Source: Actinomycetota bacterium
GTDB lineage: Bacteria > Actinomycetota > Acidimicrobiia > Acidimicrobiales > Ilumatobacteraceae
Assembly: GCA_016870295.1 (NCBI GenBank)
Contig: VGBY01000037.1
Span: 1-9,238 of the forward strand
Length of the DNA: 9,238 nucleotides
Reading direction: 5' to 3'
The notes under the pieces were generated by a model. That model saw nothing but the letters and a program-made list of their open reading frames with translations, was not told the origin of the DNA and searched no databases. How positions within the stretch are numbered: the first letter of the stretch is position 1; every line of letters starts with the position of its first letter. Shown one piece after another: positions 1-6,071 of this stretch. The translations under genes and the position numbers were made by a program.

Positions 1-16
1 ATCAGGCCGGTCGCGC

Positions 17-1102
17 GTGAAGAAGTACGCCGTCGAAGCCCGTCGGGTCGAGATTCTCGAAGCGACCTGTGAGGTCGTGATTGAGCGGGGTTTTGCCGGA
101 ACCAGAGTGGCGGATGTGGCCAAGCGCCTCAATGTGTCGAACAGTCTCATCCACTACCACTTCGACAGCAAAGAGGCGTTGCTCGCGGCCGCCTTCGAGT
201 ATTACGCCCGCAAAGATCTCGCGGAAATGGAACGCGACATCGAGCTCGGCGCATCCGCCACCGCGCAATTGTGGCGACTCATCGAGAGCTACGTTCCGGA
301 GGGCAGCGACGACGTCGAGTGGATGTTGTGGATCGACGCCTGGGGTGAAGCATTGCGCAACCCGTTGATGAAGAGCATCAGTCAGCAGCTCGACGAGCAG
401 TCGATCACATTTCTCGAGCGGGTGCTGCGACGCGGCAATGATACGGGCGAGTTTCGTTGCGAGCAGCCACGTCTGTCGGCGATGCGCATCACCGCAATGA
501 TCGACGGGCTGGCAGTGCAGTTCGCCGCGCACGAGGGTGTCGTGAAGCGCAAGGAGTTGATGCGCACGCTGCGTGCGCTCGCCGCCTTCGAGACGGGGCT
601 CTCCCCCGATGACATTCGTGACGGTCGGCGTAACACCAAACCTCTCACGCCAAAGTCGGCGACGGTGGCGAACAACGCAGCGAATGCTCAGGCGACAACG
701 GGGACGGCCCCCACCGCCATTACCGATGCCGCACTACGGCAATTGCTCGCGATCGTTGCTGACGCGCAATTGCGCGGTGACGTGTCAACCTGGCTTGCCC
801 ATTGGCTGGCCACCGGTGACTTGCAGATGTCCGACGGTTCGCATGCCAAAGGCACGGACCAACTCGCCGACACCTTTGCCAAGCACTACTCCGCCGATCG
901 CTGGACGTTGCAAAGCCCCGAAGTGGTGTTGTTCAGTGTGGATGAAACCGCCGGCACCGCGACAGGTCGCGTCACGGTGACGGAGCGTTTCCAGCGCAAG
1001 AGCGGGGCGCTGGGGTCGCGCATCGCCACCCTGCACGATCGCTACGAACGCGGGCCGCAGGGCTGGCTTATCGCCGCGCGGCGCTACGAGGTGCTCGACT
1101 AA
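17..1102 (+). CDS. TetR-family transcriptional regulator with C-terminal SnoaL/NTF2-like domain
   Basis: A 361-residue protein read from GTG 17. Residues about 10-55 form a TetR-type helix-turn-helix: an ILEAT helix, then a G-F-x-G-T-R-V-A-D-V-A turn and the recognition-helix signature SLIHYHFDSKEALL. Residues about 80-195 are a helical ligand/dimer domain of TetR type. A polar, Ala/Thr-rich linker (about 196-234) leads to residues 236-361, whose pattern (AxWLAHWLATGDLQMSDG, then strands ending DRYERGPQGWLIAARRYEVLD) fits a SnoaL/DUF4440-type NTF2-like fold. TetR proteins are normally about 190-230 residues, so the extra 130 residues are unusual. The predicted role is a DNA-binding repressor controlled by a small ligand; what the second domain binds or does is unknown. 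The frame stays open to the left window edge, so the true start may lie upstream; GTG 17 has only a weak CAGG before it. The TetR call is firm; the SnoaL call is from pattern memory. Confidence 0.88.
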   Translation: MKKYAVEARRVEILEATCEVVIERGFAGTRVADVAKRLNVSNSLIHYHFDSKEALLAAAFEYYARKDLAEMERDIELGASATAQLWRLIESYVPEGSDDVEWMLWIDAWGEALRNPLMKSISQQLDEQSITFLERVLRRGNDTGEFRCEQPRLSAMRITAMIDGLAVQFAAHEGVVKRKELMRTLRALAAFETGLSPDDIRDGRRNTKPLTPKSATVANNAANAQATTGTAPTAITDAALRQLLAIVADAQLRGDVSTWLAHWLATGDLQMSDGSHAKGTDQLADTFAKHYSADRWTLQSPEVVLFSVDETAGTATGRVTVTERFQRKSGALGSRIATLHDRYERGPQGWLIAARRYEVLD

Positions 1103-1111
1103 GCCCATCCA

Positions 1112-1134
1112 GGACGGTCCGCCACCGGCTGTCC
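1112..1134 (+). terminator. Candidate hairpin after the TetR gene
   Basis: GGACGGTC (1112-1119) can pair with GGCTGTCC (1127-1134) across a 7-base loop, using six Watson-Crick pairs and two G-U pairs. It begins nine bases after the TAA stop at 1100-1102, where a terminator would be expected. There is no T-tract after it, so intrinsic termination is only a suggestion; in a high-GC genome such stems also arise by chance. Confidence 0.25.
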
Positions 1135-1153
1135 CCATCTTCACGCAGGGTCG

Positions 1154-1182
1154 TTGAGCCATCACCCTTTGCGGGCTATGAC
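1154..1182 (+). promoter_or_regulatory. Candidate sigma-70-like promoter for the M23 peptidase gene
   Basis: TTGAGC (1154-1159) and TATGAC (1177-1182) each match four of six bases of the -35 and -10 consensus and are separated by 17 bases. This is the best such pair I found in the 179-base gap before the gene. Transcription would begin near 1189, giving a leader of about 93 bases. A perfect small palindrome, CACTC-A-GAGTG (1183-1193), falls directly between the -10 box and the predicted start and could be an operator. Assignment is by eye only. Confidence 0.35.
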
Positions 1183-1212
1183 CACTCAGAGTGTTCATAC
1201 TACCTGTTTCCG

Positions 1213-1276
1213 TGAGATTTTTCTCAAGTTGCTCCTGTCTGGGCCGATCCCTTCTGCGGATCTCACCAAGGAGCAA
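1213..1276 (+). promoter_or_regulatory. Structured leader with sequestered Shine-Dalgarno
   Basis: TTGCTCCT (1229-1236) is perfectly complementary to AGGAGCAA (1269-1276), which contains most of the Shine-Dalgarno sequence AAGGAG (1268-1273) of the downstream M23 gene. The fold can continue inward with TGG (1240-1242) pairing CCA (1266-1268), and a nested GATCC/GGATC stem (1246-1250 with 1258-1262) around a 7-base loop. A separate small hairpin, TGAGA-TTTT-TCTCA, lies just upstream at 1213-1226. If the RNA folds this way the ribosome-binding site is hidden. The pairing is seen directly; any regulatory function is inference, and I do not recognise a known riboswitch class. Confidence 0.4.
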
Positions 1277-1281
1277 ACGCA

Positions 1282-2694
1282 ATGGTTCTCACCGCAATCG
1301 CCACTTCGATCGTCATTGGTCTCAGCGCACAGGGCCTCGCCCCGGCCGCGTCAACCCCCACCCAGAAGGTCGTGGCCAGCGCCGCCGCCTCCAGCGCCCC
1401 CGCCAGTTCCCCTGCCAATACCCCTGCCAGTGGCGCACCGGTGTTTGGCGACCAGGGCGACGACGTCGTCCGCTTGCAGCAGGCGATGGTCGTGCGTGGC
1501 TTCACCCTGAAGGGTGGAGTCGACGGTGTCTTTTCACCCCGCACGCAGTCGACCCTGCGCAACATGCAAAAGGCCGTCGGCCTGCGCGTCACCGGCATCG
1601 TCGATGAACCGACCGCCCGCTTCCTCGGCTTGCTCGTCGTTGCCCGTTTGACGCCCGACACCTTGCCAAAGGTCGGCGACTCGGGCGATGCCGTGTGGTC
1701 GGTGCAACAGGCGCTGATCAACAACGGTGTCACCGTGAAGGGTGGCGCCGATGCTTCGTTCGGTGTGGCAACCGTCGTTGCCCTCGGCACCTACCAGGGT
1801 CGCAAGGGTTTGCCTGTCACCAAGACCCTCGACTGGGCAACGGCCTTCTCGCTCGGTCTCGTCGACGTGGCGCCTCCTGTGGTGGTCGCTGCACCGGTGG
1901 CCAAGCCGTCGACGGCGGTCGCCAAGCCGGCGGCACCGGTGGCGACGCCGGTTGCCGCTCCTGTTGCCGTCCCGGCGGCCGCCCCTGTTGCCGCCCCCGC
2001 CGTGGCAGCGACGCCGACCCAGCTCGATGTGAACGCGCTGCCCAAGCGCGGTGAGCGCAGCGAAGCGGTGCGTCTCGTGCAGCAGACGCTGATCAACAAC
2101 GGCGTTGAAGTGAAGGGTGGCGCCGACGGAGTCTTTGGCGTCGCTACGTCGATTGCGCTCGGCAACTTCCAGTCGAGCCGCGGGTTGAATGCGTCGCAGG
2201 CCCTCGACTTCCCCACCGCGCAAGCGCTCGCCCTCATCCCATCGCTCGAGTCGCTCGGCATCCCGCAGATTGCGGTGTTTCCGGTGCAGGGTCGCTGCTC
2301 GTTCACCAACACCTGGCACGAGTCGCGCGGTTCGCGCCTGCACGAGGGCGTCGACATCATCGCGCCGAAGGGCAACCTGATTTACGCCGTGGTCGACGGC
2401 ACCATCACCAAGCGCTACGACATGGCATCGCTCAGCGGCAACGGTCTGCGTCTCACGATGGCAGACGGCACGTACTTTTTCTATGCCCACCTCGACACGA
2501 TCGCCCCGAACATCGTGCCGGGCGCCGTGGTGAAGGCCGGTCAGATTCTCGGCACCAACGGCGCCACCGGTAACACGACGACGCCGCACCTCCACTTCGA
2601 AGTGCACCCGCGCGGTGGCGCCGCAATCGACCCGACGCCGGTCGTGGCCGCGGTCAACGCCTGCCACATCACCGAGCCGCGTCCGCAGCCGTAA
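1282..2694 (+). CDS. Exported M23-family metallopeptidase with three peptidoglycan-binding repeats
   Basis: A 470-residue protein predicted to act in the cell wall, cutting peptidoglycan peptide bonds with a zinc-dependent M23 (LytM/lysostaphin-type) domain. Residues 1-23 are hydrophobic like a signal sequence, but the usual positive N-terminus is missing. Three PG_binding_1-type repeats lie at about 53-117, 128-193 and 252-317, each with a V-x-x-x-Q-Q-A/T-L...KGGxDGxFG pattern; the last two are separated by an Ala/Pro/Val-rich linker (196-246). The M23 domain is at about 333-455, with all expected zinc/catalytic residues: His354 and Asp358 (HEGVD), His403 (YAHLD) and His436-x-His438 (PHLHFE), so it should be active. 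ATG 1282 is the first possible start after an in-frame stop at 1213; AAGGAG (1268-1273) lies 8 bases before it. It stands alone between a TetR gene upstream and a convergent operon. Function is well supported; the precise bond cut is not known. Confidence 0.93.
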   Translation: MVLTAIATSIVIGLSAQGLAPAASTPTQKVVASAAASSAPASSPANTPASGAPVFGDQGDDVVRLQQAMVVRGFTLKGGVDGVFSPRTQSTLRNMQKAVGLRVTGIVDEPTARFLGLLVVARLTPDTLPKVGDSGDAVWSVQQALINNGVTVKGGADASFGVATVVALGTYQGRKGLPVTKTLDWATAFSLGLVDVAPPVVVAAPVAKPSTAVAKPAAPVATPVAAPVAVPAAAPVAAPAVAATPTQLDVNALPKRGERSEAVRLVQQTLINNGVEVKGGADGVFGVATSIALGNFQSSRGLNASQALDFPTAQALALIPSLESLGIPQIAVFPVQGRCSFTNTWHESRGSRLHEGVDIIAPKGNLIYAVVDGTITKRYDMASLSGNGLRLTMADGTYFFYAHLDTIAPNIVPGAVVKAGQILGTNGATGNTTTPHLHFEVHPRGGAAIDPTPVVAAVNACHITEPRPQP

Positions 2695-2764
2695 GCAAGG
2701 TCAACGAAGAGAAGTTCACCCAAGATCCGGAAACGCGTGACGACGCGGATTCGGTAGCCGACCG

Positions 2765-2798
2765 CGGGGCGGCGCGATGTGAGAACCACGTCGCCCCG
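2765..2798. terminator. Candidate bidirectional terminator between convergent genes
   Basis: CGGGGCGGCG (2765-2774) pairs with CGTCGCCCCG (2789-2798) to give a 10-pair GC-rich stem with one G-U pair and a 14-base loop; ACCG/CGGT can extend it outward past a one-base bulge. It sits in the 121-base gap between the M23 gene (ends 2694) and the minus-strand phosphatase gene (ends 2816), so it could end transcripts from either side. No T-tract follows on either strand. Nothing else was found in the gap. Confidence 0.45.
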
Positions 2799-2815
2799 CC
2801 GGTTGGCGATCATCG

Positions 2816-3493
2816 CTAGTACGTGTGGTCGGCGCTCTCGAGATGCGAATTGTCGGCGAGTCGCGTGAGGCTGAAGGTGTATCCGTCGCCGAGCTGCAAC
2901 GCTTCGAGACGGCTCACCGAGGCGTGGCCGATGACGAAGCGCTCCCATTCCCACGGTGTCGGCGCCAACCCCAGCAGGTGGCAGATGAACACACTGTTCG
3001 TGCCGGCGTGGGCGACGAAGGCGAGGCGGTCGCCGGGCTCTTCGATGTGCCACACCGGAAGCTCGTGCTCGATGCGATAGATGCCGCGCTCGGCGAGGAA
3101 TTCGTTGGCGCCGCGATGAATGCGTTTGGTGAACTCGCTGACTGGTTCGCCACCGTCGAGCCCGCGCCAGCGTTCGGCGGCGGGGCGGCGCTTCTCCTCG
3201 CGGTACGCGGCATCGGCCTTCTCCGCCGGGTTGCCCTGCCAGATCGGGCTACGAATCTCCTCGAGCCACGGCTCAATCACCTCGCCGCGACGTTGGGCAT
3301 CGAGGATCGGTGCCGCCGTTTGTCGCGCCCGCAGCAACGGTGAGACATAGACATGGTCGAAGTGCTCGCTCTCCAAGCGGTCGGCGAGGCGGCGGGCCTG
3401 CCGATGACCACGGGCAGTGAGTGGTGGATTGTCCTGGCTCAAGCCATCGCGCACCCACTCGGGCTCGGCGTGACGGATGAGCGTAAGTTGCAC
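2816..3493 (-). CDS. Histidine phosphatase / phosphoglycerate mutase-like protein
   Basis: A 225-residue member of the histidine phosphatase (phosphoglycerate mutase-like) superfamily, which transfers or removes phosphate through a phosphohistidine. Visible motifs are LIRHAE with Arg7 and the nucleophile His8, SPLLRARQTA with Arg55, Glu79 in the EEIRSPIWQG stretch as likely proton donor, and VAHAGTN with His162. All core catalytic positions are therefore present, and the length suits the family. The start is GTG 3493 because the RHAE motif lies within ten residues of the N-terminus in this family; the frame is open for another 153 codons upstream, but that stretch is Arg/His-rich antisense of the lipoprotein gene. 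It starts 11 bases after the stop of that gene and has no clear ribosome-binding site, suggesting translation coupled to the upstream gene. It is the last gene of a four-gene minus-strand operon. The substrate cannot be told from sequence; a phosphoglycerate mutase role is not implied. Confidence 0.9.
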   Translation of the reverse strand: MQLTLIRHAEPEWVRDGLSQDNPPLTARGHRQARRLADRLESEHFDHVYVSPLLRARQTAAPILDAQRRGEVIEPWLEEIRSPIWQGNPAEKADAAYREEKRRPAAERWRGLDGGEPVSEFTKRIHRGANEFLAERGIYRIEHELPVWHIEEPGDRLAFVAHAGTNSVFICHLLGLAPTPWEWERFVIGHASVSRLEALQLGDGYTFSLTRLADNSHLESADHTY

Positions 3494-3504
3494 GGGAGCC
3501 GAGG

Positions 3505-4275
3505 CTAGTTGTCGGGTGTGGTGGTGGGTGGTGTGGCGACACCGCACGATGTGAACACTTCGGTGACTTTGGCAAAGAACTGTGCGTCGTCGAGGCTCAC
3601 ATCCGTGACTTCGCCAAGTGTCACACCCAGTGATCGCGCCACGCACTCGGCTTCCGGAGCCAAGAGCGCCACACCGTACGTCTCGCCGAGCAAGAATCCG
3701 ATGGCCTGCAGTTCGGAGCCGCTCACCACTGGGGCTTCTTCGGCATCGAGACTTGGTTCTTCGCTCACTTCGGGTAGTGGCAGCGTCGTGCCGGTGATGG
3801 CGAACAGCGGATTGCTCTCGCCCAGCGCGACTGCGCACTGTTGGTCGAAGAAATCGCGCACCTCGTCGGTGGCCTCGGCGACCGAGGTCTCGGCGAATGC
3901 CGAGCGCGCGGACGCCACGGTCGGGTCGGTGGCGGCAACCTGCGGGTTCCATGCCGTGTCGTTCAGCGCGACGACCAATTGGCCGTAGGCGGCGAGCAAG
4001 ACGCCGAGCGGGTCGCGCAACTCTCGTGGCGAAATCTCACGCAGGAGCAAGAGTTGGTCGACCATCGAGGTCACCGACTCCTCGAGTTCGATCGTGGTGG
4101 TGCGATCGAACTCGGCAACCGCTCGTTCGGCACGTTGGCGCGCGGAGTCAAAGATCGGTCCGCGGGCACACACCTCGGCGGCCGACTCCGCTCCACAGGC
4201 GAGGAGCGTCGTTGCGCAGAGTGCACTGCCCACGATGAGCGCGCTCGCTCGTATGCGTAGGCGACGAGACAACAT
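3505..4275 (-). CDS. Putative lipoprotein of unknown function with four further cysteines
   Basis: A 256-residue protein from ATG 4275. Residues 1-26 form a lipoprotein signal: basic MLSRRLRIR, a hydrophobic stretch, then the lipobox LLAC with lipidated Cys27. The mature part appears mostly helical, with acidic/Ala-rich helices, and has Cys36, Cys147, Cys211 and Cys244, enough for two disulfides. A Pro/Glu/Ser-rich linker (about 165-185) separates a first domain from a C-terminal module of about 60 residues with the pattern ECVARSLG...LDDAQFFAKVTEVFTSCG. I do not recognise a named family. The start codon overlaps the stop of the ABC transporter gene as TGATG; a GTG one codon earlier (4278) is also possible, but GAGG is better spaced for the ATG. 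Its place right behind an exporter pair suggests an outer-face accessory or binding role, which is inference. Confidence 0.8.
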   Translation of the reverse strand: MLSRRLRIRASALIVGSALCATTLLACGAESAAEVCARGPIFDSARQRAERAVAEFDRTTTIELEESVTSMVDQLLLLREISPRELRDPLGVLLAAYGQLVVALNDTAWNPQVAATDPTVASARSAFAETSVAEATDEVRDFFDQQCAVALGESNPLFAITGTTLPLPEVSEEPSLDAEEAPVVSGSELQAIGFLLGETYGVALLAPEAECVARSLGVTLGEVTDVSLDDAQFFAKVTEVFTSCGVATPPTTTPDN

Positions 4276-6071
4276 CACGCCCTCGTCGCTGTGAGCCAGG
4301 CGTCGTACATCCGTCTGTATTCTCCCCCATTGGCCATGAGGATGTCGTGCGAGCCGTCTTCGAGGATCCGACCGTCGGCGAGGAGCACCACTCGGTCGGC
4401 GCGTGCCGCAGTGCTCAGTCGGTGGGCAATCGAGATCGTCGTGCGCCCTGCCGACAGTTTGCGCAGCGCCCTGGCGAGGCGCACCTCGGTGAGTGCATCC
4501 ACCGATGATGTTGCCTCGTCGAGGATCAGTACGTCGGGGTTCACCAACGATGCCCGCAGGAGGGCCACCATCTGACGTTCGCCCGCTGCCAGCGACGCAC
4601 CGCGCTGACCCACCTTGGTCTCGAGTCCGTCGGCGAGGCTTGCGACCCAGTCGTCGAGTTCCAGCGATCGCACCGCGGTCGCCAACTCTGCATCGGTGGC
4701 AGTGGGCTTGGCGAAACGCAGGTTGTACGCGATCGTGTCGGCAAAGAGGAACGGCTCCTGGGGTACCACCGTGAGTCGTCGGCGCAGGTCGTCGTTGGCG
4801 ACGTGCTTCACATTGACTGCACCGATCGTGATGCGACCCTTCGTTGGGTCGGCGAGTCGTGCAACGAGGCGCGCCACCGTCGTCTTGCCGGCCCCGGATT
4901 CGCCGACGAGCGCGATGTGCTGCCCGGGCGGAATCGTCAGCGTCAGTGAGGTGAGCACGTTGGTGGCCGGTTCGTCGTCACGCGGGGCATACGCAAATGT
5001 CACGTCGTGGAGTGCGACGCCAAGTCGCCCCACAGGAAGCGGCACGGGGTTGGTCGCCGGTGGCGGGCCGATTGGCGTATCGAGAATGCCGAGCACACGC
5101 CGTAAACCAGCGACGGCGGTTTGTGTCTGGTCGATCACTTCGGTGAACTCGGCAATCGGCTCGAGAAAGCGGTACGTGAGAAACATGAAGCCGACGAGCG
5201 AACCCGCGGTCAAACCGGCAGCGTCGCCGCGCCACACGCCGATGCCCACCACCGCCACCACCGTGAACACGCTGAAGACTTCGCCGGAAGGAAACAGCAA
5301 CGCACCGATGAAGCCCGCCCGGATCGACGACCGAGCACGCTTCTCGGTGGCCGCCTCAACGCGTTGGAGCGCAGGCTCGACGGCATCGTAGGCCTGCAGG
5401 GTTTCGACGCCGGCGACCGTTTCACTGATCGACGACAACATGGCCGCATTGCCTTCGCGCACACGGTCGTAGGCGCGCACCAAACGGCTTTGCACCAAGC
5501 GCAGCACGATGATCAGTGGTGCCACGACTGCGAAGGCGACGACGGCAAGTACCCAGTCGTAGGCCATCATCACGCACGCCACCACGAACATGAGCGAGAG
5601 GTCGAGCATCCACGCGAGTCCGCCCCACGCGAAAAACATCGTCAATGTCTCGATGTCGCTCGTCACGCGCGCAACGAGCGCACCGCGGCGCTCTTCGTTC
5701 TGATCGGCGAGGCTCAGGCGATGGATGTGGTCGAACAGCCGCACGCGCAGCCCGTACAAACCCTCCTCGGCTGACGTACCGAGTCGGTACACGGCGGTGC
5801 GCTGGCACAAGGCCGCGAGCAATACGACGAGTGCGGCGACACCGCACAAACGCGTGATGAAGTCGAGTCGCACGCCGCCATCCACGAAGCCCTTGTCGAT
5901 TGCCTGCTGAATGGCGATGGGAATCGTCACACGTCCTGCTGCGCCGAGCAGAGCAAGCCCGAACGTGAGCCCCAGCCCCTTGCCGAGTGCCGGCGCCTGG
6001 GCGATGCCGGCGCGAATCGTGTCTACCGCGCCGCGGCGTCGCAACTCTTGCGTGATGTCGTCGGTGAGCAT
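4275..6071 (-). CDS. ABC exporter half-transporter with intact Walker B and degenerate signature (second subunit)
   Basis: A 598-residue membrane protein of the type I ABC exporter fold (MdlB/MsbA-like): a transmembrane domain at about 30-325 and a nucleotide-binding domain at about 350-595. The NBD shows Walker A GESGAGKTT (390-398, Lys396), Q-loop Gln438, Walker B VLILDE with catalytic Glu519, and switch His550 in SIAHRLST. Its signature motif is LAAGERQ (494-500) in place of LSGGQ, so this subunit offers a good ATP-hydrolysing face but a degenerate signature. The neighbouring half-transporter has the opposite pattern, which is how known heterodimeric exporters such as TM287/288 or BmrCD are built. 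ATG 6071 shares one base with the stop of the upstream gene (TGATG), and its own stop overlaps the lipoprotein start in the same way, so translation is probably coupled. Export of a drug, lipid or peptide is plausible; the substrate is unknown. Confidence 0.95.
   Translation of the reverse strand: MLTDDITQELRRRGAVDTIRAGIAQAPALGKGLGLTFGLALLGAAGRVTIPIAIQQAIDKGFVDGGVRLDFITRLCGVAALVVLLAALCQRTAVYRLGTSAEEGLYGLRVRLFDHIHRLSLADQNEERRGALVARVTSDIETLTMFFAWGGLAWMLDLSLMFVVACVMMAYDWVLAVVAFAVVAPLIIVLRLVQSRLVRAYDRVREGNAAMLSSISETVAGVETLQAYDAVEPALQRVEAATEKRARSSIRAGFIGALLFPSGEVFSVFTVVAVVGIGVWRGDAAGLTAGSLVGFMFLTYRFLEPIAEFTEVIDQTQTAVAGLRRVLGILDTPIGPPPATNPVPLPVGRLGVALHDVTFAYAPRDDEPATNVLTSLTLTIPPGQHIALVGESGAGKTTVARLVARLADPTKGRITIGAVNVKHVANDDLRRRLTVVPQEPFLFADTIAYNLRFAKPTATDAELATAVRSLELDDWVASLADGLETKVGQRGASLAAGERQMVALLRASLVNPDVLILDEATSSVDALTEVRLARALRKLSAGRTTISIAHRLSTAARADRVVLLADGRILEDGSHDILMANGGEYRRMYDAWLTATRA

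Noticed and set aside
1189..1281. c-di-AMP (ydaO-type) riboswitch before the cell-wall hydrolase
   Set aside because: The leader is shorter than that class and I see none of its conserved segments; the local hairpins are described instead.
1534..2667. Long open frame antisense to the M23 peptidase gene
   Set aside because: Its translation is Arg/His/Gly-rich with no domain, and the plus strand encodes an intact peptidase with all catalytic residues; it is a high-GC shadow.
3494..3952. Possible N-terminal extension of the histidine phosphatase
   Set aside because: The extension is Arg/His-rich and lies antisense-frame over the lipoprotein gene; the RHAE motif belongs near the N-terminus.
3841..4260. 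Plus-strand open frame opposite the lipoprotein gene
   Set aside because: Arg/Gly-rich composition and no motif; the minus strand has a clear signal peptide and lipobox.
5121..5774. Plus-strand open frame of 217 residues within the ABC transporter region
   Set aside because: His/Arg/Glu-rich shadow of a gene with complete ABC motifs on the other strand.
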